Assembly: GCA_024707225.1 (NCBI GenBank)
Contig: JANQAE010000004.1
Coordinates: 620,001-684,000 of the forward strand
Direction: 5' to 3'
DNA length: 64,000 nucleotides
From: Dokdonella sp.
Lineage (GTDB): Bacteria > Pseudomonadota > Gammaproteobacteria > Xanthomonadales > Rhodanobacteraceae
In this document: positions 25,654-35,965 of the stretch, piece after piece
Numbering within the stretch: position 1 is the first letter of the stretch
How the letters are laid out: each line of letters opens with the position of its first letter
The notes under the pieces: model-generated
Seen by the model: only the letters and a program-made list of their open reading frames with translations
Told to the model about the DNA's origin: nothing
The model's database searches: none
Position numbers and translations under genes: made by a program

Positions 25654-25908
25654 CGTCGGCTCGCGGCGAAAAACGGCGCGCAGGTATAGCACTGCGCGTT
25701 CGGCTGCGGGAATGGCGCTCGGGCACGGCGCTCTCGGACGCGCGTCGACGCGACCACAGCGGTTTGCCGAACGGCGCCACGGCAGGCGCTGCCGACGACC
25801 TCACCGATCATGCCGTCGGCAGCATCGGCGAAGGGCGCGTAGCGCCGGCGGCAGCAGCCGCCGGACGCCGCACCGGGCCGCCCGCACACTGCGGGCGGCC
25901 CGCAATCG

Positions 25909-28900
25909 TCAGCGCAGGCGGCGCCGCGGTGCCGCGATCGCCAGCCCGGCCAGGCCGAGCGCCAGCAGCAGCGCGGCCAGCCCGCCGAGCGTCGGCACCG
26001 CGACCGCCTCGACCGGCGTACCGACCATGAACACGGTCGGATCGATCGCGCCGGGGGCGCCCGGATCGTCGCTGAGCGCGGTGGCCTCGTTGCTGCCGTC
26101 GCCGTCGCCGTCATAGGCGGCCTGGGCCTGGTTGCTGACCGTGCCGGTGGCGCCGGCGCGGATCGTCGCGTCGATCAGGATCGTCACGCTGCCGCCGGCC
26201 GCGATCGGGCCGTTCCAGGTCACCGTATTGGCACCGACGTTCGCGGTCGCCGTGCCGCTGCTCGCACTGGCCGCGATCAGCGCCAGCTGCGGCGGCAGCA
26301 CGTCGACCAGCTCGTCGCCGGGGTTGTCGCCCTGCGCACCGCCGGCATTGGCGAGCACGATCGTGTAGCGGATTGCACCGCCCGGCACGAAGCTGCCGCT
26401 GACGCTCTTGCGCACCGATACGTCGGCGCCGGCGACCGGCACCTGCACCGTCGTGGTGTCGGTGGCACTGTCGTTGGACGGATCCGGATCGGTCGTGCCG
26501 GCCGGCGCCGCGACCGTCGCGGTATTGCTGATCGTGGCGCCCGCGGCTGCGGCCGGGTCGACCGGACAGGTCGCCGTGAACGTCACGCTGGCACCCGACG
26601 GCAGATCGACGCCGGCGGCGATTGCACCGCTGCCCGAGGCCGGGCAGCCGGCGCCGCCGGCAGCCGCGCAGGTCCAGGTCGGCGCGATGCAGGACGCCGG
26701 GAACGTATCGGTCACGGTCGCACCGGTCACGGCCTGCGGACCGGCATTGGACGCGACGATCGTGTAGGTCAGCGTGCCGCCGGCGGCCACCGTCACGACG
26801 CCGTCGGTCTTGGTGATCGACAGGTCCGCGCTGGCGCTCAGCGTGTCGGTATCGGTCGCGCTGTTGTTGCCGGGCGTCGGATCGGTCACGCCGGACGGTG
26901 CCGCGACCGTCGCGGTGTTGACGAGGCTGCCGCTGGCACCGGCGTCGATCGCGCAGACCGCCGTGTAGGTCACGCCGGCGCCGGACGGCAGGTTCGCCGG
27001 ATCGGCGATGTTGCCGCTGCCGCTCGGCGTGCAGCTGCCGCCGCCGCTGCCGGCGCAGGTCCAGGTGCAGCTCAGCGTCGAGGCGAACGTGTCGGTCACG
27101 ACCGCGCCGGTCACCGCACTCGGTCCGGCATTGGCGGCGACGATCGTGTAGGTCGTCGAACCGCCCGGGGTCGCGCTGCTAACGCCGTCGGTCTTGGTGA
27201 TCGACAGGTCCGCCGACGCGCCGAGCGTGTCGGTGTCGGTCGCGCTGTTGTTGCCCGGGGTCGGATCGGTCACGCCGGCCGGCGCGGCAATCGTCGCGGT
27301 GTTGACCAGGGTGCCGCTGGCACCGGCGTCGATCGCGCAGACCGCCGTGTAGGTCACGCCGGCACCGGCAGGCAGGTTCGCCGGATCGGCGATGTTGCCG
27401 CTGCCGCCGGCCGTGCAGGTGCCGCCGGCCGACCCGGCGCAGGTCCAGGTGCAGCTCAGCGTCGAGGCGAACGTGTCGGTCACGACGGCGCCGGCCACCG
27501 CGCTCGGCCCGGCATTGGCGGCGACGATCGTGTAGGTCGTCGAGCCGCCCGGCGTCGCGCTGGCGACGCCGTCGGTCTTGGTGATCGACAGGTCCGCCGA
27601 CGCGCCGAGCGTGTCGGTATCGGTCGCGCTGTTGTTGGCCGGATTCGGATCGTTGCTACCGGCCGGCAGCGAAACCGTTGCGGTATTGACCAGTGTGCCG
27701 GTCGCGCCCGCGCCGATCACGCAGGCCGCGGTATAGGTCACGCTGGCGCCGACCGGCAAAGCGGCCGGATCGGCGATGTTGCCGCTGCCGCTCGGCGCAC
27801 AGGTGCCGCCGGCCGACCCGGCGCAGGTCCAGGTGCAGGTCAGCGTCGGCGCGAACGTGTCGGTCACCACCGCGCCGGTGATCGCGCTCGGTCCTGCGTT
27901 GGCAGCGGTGATCGTATAGGTCGTGCTGCCACCCGGCACCGCCGTCGTCGTGCCGTCGGTCTTGGTGATCGACAGGTCCGCGCTGGCGGCGCCGACCGTG
28001 AACACCGTCGCGTCGCCCGGGCCGGGCTGGCCCGGATCGTCGGTGACGCCGGTGGTCTCGTTGCTGCCGTTGGCGTCGCCGTCGTAGACGAAGCTGCCCT
28101 GGTTGGCGATCGCGCCGGTCGCGCCGGGCGCGATCGTCGCGACGATCGTGATCGTGACACTGCCGCCGCTGCCGGGAATCGCACCGTTCCAGGTCACCGT
28201 ATTGGTGCCGACGTTGGCGACCGCGGTCCCGCTGGTCGCGGAGGCCGAGACCAGCGTCAGCTGCGCCGGCAGCACGTCGGTGAACTCGTCGCCCGGATTG
28301 TCGGCCTGCGCGCCGAGCGCATTGGTCATGACCACCGTGTAGGTGACCTGGGTGCCCGGCACGAAACTGCCGCTGACGGTCTTGGTCGCGCTGACGTCGG
28401 CGCCAAGTGCGAGGATTGTGTCGGTATCGGTCGCGCTGTTGTTGCCGGGCGTGGGGTCGGTCACCCCGGCCGGTGCGGCGACCGTGGCGGTATTGCTGAG
28501 CGTGCCGGTGGCGCTGGCGTTCAGCGTGCACGCGGCCGTGTGGGTGGTGCTGCCGCCGGCCGGCAGATTGACCGTGTCGGCGATGTTGCCGCTGCCAGCG
28601 GCCGTGCAGGTGCCGCCGCCGCTGCCGACGCAGGTCCAGGTGCAGGTCAGCGCCGCCGGGAACGTATCGGCCACCGTCGCACCGGTCGCATTGCTCGGGC
28701 CGGCATTGCTGGCGACGATCGTGTAGGTCACCGGACCGCCCGGCGTCACGCTGGACACGCCGTCGGTCTTGGTGATCGACAGATCGGCCTGCGGCGTCAG
28801 CGTATCGGTATCGGTCGCGCTGTTGTTGGCGGGCGTCGGGTCGGTCACGCTGGCGGTCACCGTCGCGGTGTTGGCCAGCGTGCCGGTCGCCGCTGCGCTG

Positions 28901-31225
28901 ATCGTGCAGCCGGCCGTGTAGGTGACGCTGCCGCCGGACGGCAGGGCGACCGTATCGGCGATGTTGCCGCTGCCGGCCGCGGTGCAGGTGCCGCCGCCGG
29001 CGCCGACGCAGGTCCAGGTGCAGGTCTGCGTGGCCGGGAACGTATCGGTGACGGTCGCGGCAGGGTCGGCATCCGGTCCGGCGTTGCTCGCGGTGATCGT
29101 GTAGGTCACGCTGCCGCCCGGCGTCGCGGTGGTGACGCCGTCGGTCTTGGTGATCGCCAGATCCGCCGTCGCGGCGCGGCAGGCGGTGATGCTGATGTCG
29201 TCGACCGCGACACCGCCGAAGTTGACCGAATCGTCGCTGCTCAGATTGAAATTGAGCTCGACGTTCTGGCCGGCCAGCGCGTCGGCACGCGCGACGACCT
29301 GGCTCCAGCCGGCGCGCGCCGGAATGTTGACGGTCGGATTGCCGACCGCGTCGACCATCGTCGCATCGAGCCACTCGAACAGACGCACCGGACCGGCGCC
29401 GCCGACCTGACGCAGATCGACGCTGTAGAGGTCGAAGCTCGCAGACTCGATCTGGTACTGATGCGACCAGCGCACGACGACCGGCGGCGACAGCCCGGCC
29501 AGATTGATCGCCGGCGAGGTCAGGTTCTGATTGCTCGACACGTTGTAGGTGTTGTCGAGATCGGTCTTCCAGCAATTGACGCCGCTGGCGCAGCTGTTGA
29601 ACGCGGCGACCGGATTGGAGGTCGTCGTCGCCAGCGTCGCCGGCAGGCCGAGCTCCCACTCGTCCTGCGTACCGCCGTGCGTGAAGCCGGCGGCGCCGCT
29701 CTCGAAGTCGGTCGCGTACACCGTCGTCGGCACGAAACCCGGGCCGCAGGTCGGCGGCGGCGGCGGCTCGCAGATGCGCAGGCTCCAACTGGTCAGCGTG
29801 CCGCCGCTGGCGTTGTTGGTGTCGTCGCGCAGGTCCAGCGTCCAGGTGCCGCCGGCGTTCTCGCCGTCGAACCACGCCAGGCGATAGGCGATCTCGGGCT
29901 TGAGCCGCATGCCGCGCAGCACCGTGAACGTCGGCGGGATCGCCGCCTCGTCGTCGAAGACCACGTCCATCTGCTGCTGGCCGCCGGTCGCGGCCGCGCC
30001 GATGTCGGTGAACAGGCCGATGTCGTTGCCGCCCGGCGAGCGCAGATGCGCGTCGACGTCGGCCATCAGCGCATGGTTGAGCACGACCTCGACGTCGAGA
30101 TCGCCGATGCGCGGATTGCCGGGTACCGTGATCGTCGAGCTGACCAGCCCGTTCGCCGGGCCGATCGTCCTCGGCACATCGGTGCTGGTGTAGACGGTGC
30201 AGGCGGCCAGCGGCATCGGCGGCGATGCGACGCTGACGCTCAGATGATAGGTCGCGGTCGGACCGCCGGTGGCCGCGCTGGCCGAGTCGACGAATGCGAA
30301 GTAGGTGCCGGCCGTCTTGATCGAGAAGACCAGCGCCTCGGACAGCGGATTGGCGGCCGAACCGGTGCTGGCGTCGTCGATCACCAGGATCTGATTGGCG
30401 GCGTCGCCGAACAGTGCGATGCCCAGGCGCGCGTTCCATTGCACGGCATCGCGTTCCGGATCGGCATCCAGGCTCAGGAACACCGTGTCGCCGGCGTTCG
30501 CGGTGAAGCTGTACCAGTCCTGCTCGGTCGCGGCGGCCGGGCTGCGCGTACCGCTGACCCAGCCGTTGCCCGGCAGCGGATTGGCGGTGGCCGGCGTGTC
30601 GTTGGATTCGACCTCGGGCGTCGGCGCACCGCGCTGGATGCGGAAGTGCAGCTCGTACGGGCGCAGCGTCTGTGCGGCGCTGAAATGGTTGACGCGCAGA
30701 TAGTAGGTGCCGTCCGCCGGAATCGAGGTACCGGCGATGCTCGAGGACGTCGCCGCGAGCGAGCCGTCGTCCTCGTCGAACTCCAGCACCGTGGTGCCGT
30801 CGCTGCCGATCAGGCGCAACTGGCTGTCGGCCGAGGTGCTGGTATTGGCCGAGGTGATGACGGCCGCATAGATGCGGTCGCCGGCCAGCGCAGCGAAGCT
30901 GTAGTAGTCGACGTCCCCGGCCGGGAAGATCGTGCCCTGCATGCGCACGTAGCCGGGCCCGCCGAGCGGCGTCGCGGTGGGAGCCGTGCCGTTGGGCTCG
31001 ACCTCGCTCGGGAACTCGCTCGAGAACACGCGCGTGGACATCGGTGTCGTGCCGCGCGGCCGCGCCGGCAGCGCCTTGCTCTCGACGAACGGCGTCGAGG
31101 TCGGCAGCGGCGAGAACTGCAGTTCACTGCTCGCCGGCTGCGCCCCCCAGCGCGCCGGCCAGCAAGGCGATACCCATCACGCACAGCGAGACAGCCACGC
31201 GCATGGCCCGGCTCTGCATCTTCAT
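25909..31225 (-). CDS. Large secreted protein: two PPC-like domains, P/Homo B-like domain, galactose-binding-like region, eight DUF11 repeats, VPTL(IPTL)-CTERM-like anchor; frameshift at the C6 tract 31143-31148
   Basis: DUF11 repeats ADLSITKTDGV..TPGG..TYTIVAANAGPSAVTGAVVTDTF; C-terminus VPTLGGLAALLLALGLAGLAIAAPRRRLR. Signal peptide MKMQSRAMRVAVSLCVMGIALLAGALG joins the body if the G6/C6 tract is five bases. Confidence 0.85.
26800..29190. repeat. Tandem DUF11-encoding DNA repeats with roughly 380-bp spacing
   Basis: The string 'gtcggtcttggtgatcgacaggtcc' and flanks recur near 26808, 27187, 27568 and 27954, with diverged copies near 28760 and 29139. Confidence 0.8.
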
Positions 31226-31482
31226 CTTCGGATCCCCACCGGGACGGTGCGGTGTCCGTCCGGCTTCGTTCCCCGCAGCGGCCGCCGGCCCTGTGCCGTC
31301 GGTCCCCCCACCGCAGGTGCACGATACGCCCAATTTTGTGAAAGCGTCCACAAGATTGCGTGAGCGACGACGATCGCGGCGGCATGGCCCGCATACGCGT
31401 GCCTGAGAACGAGGGCAGTCTCTGGGTTTTCGCAGTCGGGCCGCTCCGTGCCCGCGTTGCGCCAGCGCCCGGATGCGCAGCC

Positions 31483-31839
31483 TCAGCGCCGGTCGCGCAG
31501 ATTCATCGCGCGGGCCTTCAGCCAGTTCTGCAGGCAGGCCAGCGGTCCGAACAACAAGGTCACCGCGAGCCAGGCGTGCTCGTAGCCTTCCGCGTCGACC
31601 GGAGCGACGAAGAAACCGTAGAGCGAAGTCACGATCAGCGGTACGGTCCACGCGCACAGGACCCAGCCGCCGTAGGCATTGAGCTCGTACCAGTTGCGAT
31701 CGGACCGGAAAGCGGCCGCATAACGCACGCCGAAACTGTGGTTCATCGGCACGCGGCGGCGGATCATCGGTATCGACACGCCGATCACGAGTGCAGCCAA
31801 GGCGAGGCCGATCAGCCCCAGTATCGCCGGCGAATTCAT
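31483..31839 (-). CDS. SdpI-family membrane protein
   Basis: IPMIRRRVPMNHSFGVRYAAAFRSDRNWYELNAYGGWVL with flanking TM helices matches the SdpI family pattern. Confidence 0.7.
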   Translation of the reverse strand: MNSPAILGLIGLALAALVIGVSIPMIRRRVPMNHSFGVRYAAAFRSDRNWYELNAYGGWVLCAWTVPLIVTSLYGFFVAPVDAEGYEHAWLAVTLLFGPLACLQNWLKARAMNLRDRR

Positions 31840-31972
31840 GCGTGCGGGCCCCCGAAGCCCGGCCGACTACGGCCCTGGCGCCGATGCTACGACGTCGATG
31901 CCGTCACGCAAAGTCCACGGGTGACGGGCGCGGCGGCCGGCCGGCGAGGCATCGGACCGCCGCGGGCAGTCG

Positions 31973-32131
31973 TCAGATGCGTCCCATCAGGAGCAGGATG
32001 ATCAGGATCACGACGACCAGGCCGAGGCCGCCGCTCGGGCCGTAGCCCCAGCCGCGACTGTACGGCCACGACGGCAGGGCACCGACGAGCAGCAGGATCA
32101 GCACGATCAGCAGAATGGTCGACAAAGCCAC
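31973..32131 (-). CDS. DUF3309 family small membrane protein
   Basis: GTG start; VALSTILLIVLILLLVGALPSWPYSRGWGYGPSGGLGLVVVILIILLLMGRI. Confidence 0.85.
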   Translation of the reverse strand: MALSTILLIVLILLLVGALPSWPYSRGWGYGPSGGLGLVVVILIILLLMGRI

Positions 32132-32474
32132 GGCGTTTCTCCTTACCTGCGAAGGCTCCCGGAGGAGCGGATGCGGTCCGCGGCGCGAGTGCGTCGTCGC
32201 ACGCCTCGTCGAGTGCGCAAAGTTCACACGTGCACCGGGGATCCCGGGTTCGACAAGTAGCGGCGCGGCGGTGAATCGGTCCTGTATTGGTCTGCTCGCG
32301 CTGGTTCGATACGACGCTGCGGTTCAGATGCGGGCGAGGCCGGGACGGCCGGCTATCGTCGACCTGAACGACGCGACGCGACACGCGTGCGATTCATCGT
32401 CTAGTCCGCGCGGCCCGTCTAGGCTGCGTCCTCACCGACTCGCTGCGTGCGAGTCCAGCCCAAGAGGACCTGCG

Positions 32475-32759
32475 ATGATGAAGTTGCCGCGTATCCGCAA
32501 ACCGCTGTTCGCCGTCTCGCTCGCCGTCGTCTCGCTCGCCGCCTTCGCGCAGACGCCGCGCCCCAATTCCGGCGAACTCGCCCCCGAGTGGACCCGCACC
32601 GACACCGATCGCGACGGCTTCCTGACCAAGGAAGAGCTCGTGCCGTTTCCGAGCGTGCTCAAGCAGTTCGAGGCCATCGACACCGACCGCGACGGCAAGA
32701 TCTCGCAGGCCGAGTACGCCGACTGGGTCGACGCCGGCAAGCCGACCAAGGACGGCTGA
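32475..32759 (+). CDS. Secreted EF-hand protein
   Basis: Signal peptide; two EF-hand loops DTDRDGFLTKEE and DTDRDGKISQAE; AGGA RBS. Confidence 0.88.
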   Translation: MMKLPRIRKPLFAVSLAVVSLAAFAQTPRPNSGELAPEWTRTDTDRDGFLTKEELVPFPSVLKQFEAIDTDRDGKISQAEYADWVDAGKPTKDG

Positions 32760-32823
32760 GTTCGCGTACACGAGTCGATCCGAGAACTGATTCAGATCCC
32801 GTTCCCCTCCCTCGGGACTTTTC

Positions 32824-32853
32824 GAAGCGACCTCCACGGTCGCTTCTTTTTTT
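32824..32853 (+). terminator. Rho-independent terminator
   Basis: gaagcgacc-tccac-ggtcgcttc (perfect 9-bp stem) followed by ttttttt. Confidence 0.9.
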
Positions 32854-32933
32854 GCGCGATGTTCCGGCTCGACGCAAACGATGGCACCTGATGACGGCGT
32901 CGTCCGTGTACGGACGAGTCCTCGGAGATCGTC

Positions 32934-34502
32934 ATGTCCGTCCCACTGCGCCTGCTGTGCCTGCTGCTCGCATCGATGGCCGATGCGCACGCCGCCACGT
33001 TCATCGTCACCCGCGGCGACGACCCAGTGCCCGGCGTCTGTGCCAGCGGCGACTGCTCGCTGCGCGAGGCGCTCGACGCGGCCGTCGCCACGCCTGGCGA
33101 GGACACGATCGTCCTCGGTGCCGGCCAGTACACGGTCACGCGTGGCGCGCTGCCGGTCTACGGCACGGTGCTGATCCGGGGCCACGGCACTGCCGCGACG
33201 CGCATCGTCGGCGTCGGCGATTTCGATCTGCTCGCGGTCACGCCGTTCGGGGCGCTGGCGCTGGAGACGATGACGCTGGCCTCGCAGCGGCAGGCGGTCA
33301 CGCTCGACAGCGGATCGCTGGTGCTGCGCTACGTCGAGGCGCCGAGCGGTGGCGGCGGAATCTCCGGCGCGTCCGGCAGCGGCCCGGCCTCGGTGCGCGT
33401 CGAGCACGCGGTGCTCGGCGATCCGCTCGCCTGCGAATGCGGCGCCGGGTCGATGCACGTCAGCGACAGTACGCTCGACAGCGTGCTGGTCTTCAACGGC
33501 GGCGCCGATCTCGTGCTCGATCGCGTCGAGGTGGCCGGTCCGTCGGCCGTGCCGTACGGCATCGCGTTCACGAGCAGCGGCACCGCGACGATCCGCGACA
33601 GCGTGATCCGCGACCAGGCCGCTCCGCTGGTACTGGGCGGCACCGGCGGCGACGTGCGGATCGCCCGCACGCGCTTCATCGGCAACACCGGTCCGCTCTA
33701 CGGCAGCCGCGACGGCATGGTCTGGATGGAGGACGTCGAGTTCCGTGACAACGTGGTCGACGACGACAGCCTCGCCGCCGGCCTGCCGTCGGTTCTGCTG
33801 GCGCAGGACCAGATCGCCTGGCGCATCTCGCGCGCGCTGTTCACCGGCAATCGCGGCGGCGGCGGCTCGGCTGCCAACCGGATCGGATCGACCGTGCGCG
33901 TGCTCGCCGGCGGCAACGTCACGATGAGCGACGTCACGTTCTACGACGACACCTTCCGCAGCGGCGTCGTCAACGGCGTCGGTCATGCGATCGGCGTCGA
34001 CACCGCCGGCGAGGCCGCGATCCTCTGGCTGTTCAACGCGACGCTGCGGATCGGCCCTGCGGTGCCGTCCAACGCGGTCGCCTCGCTGATCGCGGTACGC
34101 GGCGGCGCCGCCAACGTGCGCGTCTTCAACAGCATCCTGCACGGCAACTGCGCGTTCGCGACCGGAGCGGCGATGTTCCAGGCCGAGGGCGACATCGAGT
34201 CGCCCGGCAACAGCTGTCAGCTGCCAGCCGCCACCAACAGCGTATCGGTCGCGCCGATCGATCTGTTTCTCGGCTCCTTGGCCGACAACGGCGGCTTCAC
34301 GCGGACGTTCCTGCCGACGCGCTACAGCCCTGCGGTGGACCACGGCTCGACGACCTGGTGCAACGTCGCCGGCGCGATCTTCTCGCGCGTGGACCAGCGC
34401 CGCTTCGTGCGGCCGGCCGGAGCGGGCTGCGACAGCGGCGCGGCCGAGTTCGATTCGATATCCGACCTGATCTACGCGAACGGAGCCGACGTGGCCCCCT
34501 GA
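32934..34502 (+). CDS. Secreted CSLREA-domain / parallel beta-helix protein
   Basis: Signal peptide; ATFIVTRGDDPVPGVCASGDCSLREALDAA (CSLREA motif); beta-helix repeats; C-terminus SDLIYANGADVAP. Confidence 0.85.
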   Translation: MSVPLRLLCLLLASMADAHAATFIVTRGDDPVPGVCASGDCSLREALDAAVATPGEDTIVLGAGQYTVTRGALPVYGTVLIRGHGTAATRIVGVGDFDLLAVTPFGALALETMTLASQRQAVTLDSGSLVLRYVEAPSGGGGISGASGSGPASVRVEHAVLGDPLACECGAGSMHVSDSTLDSVLVFNGGADLVLDRVEVAGPSAVPYGIAFTSSGTATIRDSVIRDQAAPLVLGGTGGDVRIARTRFIGNTGPLYGSRDGMVWMEDVEFRDNVVDDDSLAAGLPSVLLAQDQIAWRISRALFTGNRGGGGSAANRIGSTVRVLAGGNVTMSDVTFYDDTFRSGVVNGVGHAIGVDTAGEAAILWLFNATLRIGPAVPSNAVASLIAVRGGAANVRVFNSILHGNCAFATGAAMFQAEGDIESPGNSCQLPAATNSVSVAPIDLFLGSLADNGGFTRTFLPTRYSPAVDHGSTTWCNVAGAIFSRVDQRRFVRPAGAGCDSGAAEFDSISDLIYANGADVAP

Positions 34503-34674
34503 GCGGCGAGCCGAAACGCGACGTCTCGGCGCAGTGCACCTGAACGTCGTTCCCACGACTGCGCAGACCTCGCGTGACTGCGCGCTGCACGCCGCTTACT
34601 GGAGAGCCGCTGCGGGCCGACGCGATTCAGCCCGGCAGGCGCATAACCTCAGCACGCCCATCCGGAAAATCGCC

Positions 34675-34842
34675 ATGCAGATCGAACAGCATCAGAAGTG
34701 CGCACACGCGCCGTGCCGTTGCCAGGTCCCGACCGATACCGAGTACTGCTCCGATCACTGTCGCGAGCACGAGCACGAGGTCGGCGAGAGCTGCAGCTGC
34801 GGCCACGCCGATTGCAGCCCGTCACCGACGGCAGGCCTCTGA
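34675..34842 (+). CDS. Bacterial metallothionein-like Cys-rich protein
   Basis: MQIEQHQKCAHAPCRCQVPTDTEYCSDHCREHEHEVGESCSCGHADCSPSPTAGL; Cys/His spacing like BmtA-type metallothioneins (C..C.C......YCS..C.........C.CGH..C). Confidence 0.75.
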   Translation: MQIEQHQKCAHAPCRCQVPTDTEYCSDHCREHEHEVGESCSCGHADCSPSPTAGL

Positions 34843-35192
34843 GGTCGGCACAATCGGCCGGCTACAGATCGCGCGCGGCTGCGCTGCGTTCATATCCGAT
34901 GGGCGCGGGATCATGAAAGCGGCGCCATGAGAACCACTCGTCTGCGCCGGCATCGTGATCGGTACGCGCCGCGCCGGTCGCCAAGCCGCTGGAGCACCTC
35001 GCGCATTACCCGCCTTTTCATCTTCATCGATCCTGTCACGAGATCGTTCGCCGGGTGCCGATACGCCAGGCGCGGCCTCTGCTGACCACTACGAGACGTT
35101 CTAGCAGGCCGCAGGGCGATCGATCACGTGGGGCGATGCGCGCGGCGCGTGCGAACGCGAACGCGCGGCTGCAAGAGGGCACCGGTCCGAGC

Positions 35193-35561
35193 TCAGCGCC
35201 CGGCTGCCTGCAGGCGCTCCCAGTAGCCGCGCGCCTGCGCGAGATGGGTCTTCGGACTGTCGAGGAAATAGACCAGCGACGTGCCGCTCGCAAAACAGTA
35301 GCGCCGGCCGTCGTCCGGATCGACCCAGTTGAGCGAGCAGTCGGCCTGGATGCGCGCGCCAACCGCCAGGCCATAGACGTCGTACCGGTCGAACTCCGCA
35401 TCTATCGCCTTCGCAGGCACCGCGGCTTTCCAGATGCCGCCGGCATGCGCATGTATAGCGGCAGCCTGAGCAGCATGGGGCGGTGGCGAGACATCGGATT
35501 CGGCGCCCAAACCTACAGCCAGACCGAAGTAGGAAAACGTCAGGACAGTGAGCATAGTCAT
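35193..35561 (-). CDS. Small exported hypothetical protein (weak YHS-like pattern)
   Basis: MTMLTVLTFSYFGLAVGLGAES... signal-like N-terminus; ADCSLNWVDPDDGRRYCFASGTSLVYFLDSPKTHLAQARGYWERL. Confidence 0.5.
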   Translation of the reverse strand: MTMLTVLTFSYFGLAVGLGAESDVSPPPHAAQAAAIHAHAGGIWKAAVPAKAIDAEFDRYDVYGLAVGARIQADCSLNWVDPDDGRRYCFASGTSLVYFLDSPKTHLAQARGYWERLQAAGR

Positions 35562-35965
35562 ATGCTTACTCCGCGAATACACAGCGTACAAGCCCGTTCT
35601 GGCGCGACCACCCCGACGTATGTTACGCCTCGGCTGCGTTGATCGATCGTATCGTTGAAGGACGAACGCGTGGCCGAGCGTCGGTGCGACCCTCGACAAC
35701 TCGGCAGCTGTGGTCGGTTCGATCTGATACGTTGGTCGTGGCGGACATGTCGACCGGTGTTGGACGGGAGTACAAGCTGCCGTTTCAACGCAACCGGTTG
35801 TCGCCGGCCGTGCGATCAGACTCCCGTTCTCTGAATGGCAGCGGCTGGTCATGGGAACATGGCGGGATAGATGCCGCTTCGTCACGCCCGATACGGCATT
35901 CGTTTGCCCGCACTCGCCATACGATCACCTCGCACCACGCACCACGATAATGGATAGGGGTAGCC

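Noticed and set aside
23773-25689. 638-aa forward ORF
   Set aside because: Antisense to DUF72 and MFS genes; low-complexity RQAHD-rich composition.
26800-29190. Regular direct repeats as a CRISPR array
   Set aside because: Period is ~380 bp and the repeats encode DUF11 domains in frame.
27656-30439. 927-aa reverse ORF, and 28540..31341 933-aa forward ORF
   Set aside because: Both are alternative-frame readings of the DUF11 repeat gene; the repeats keep shadow frames open.
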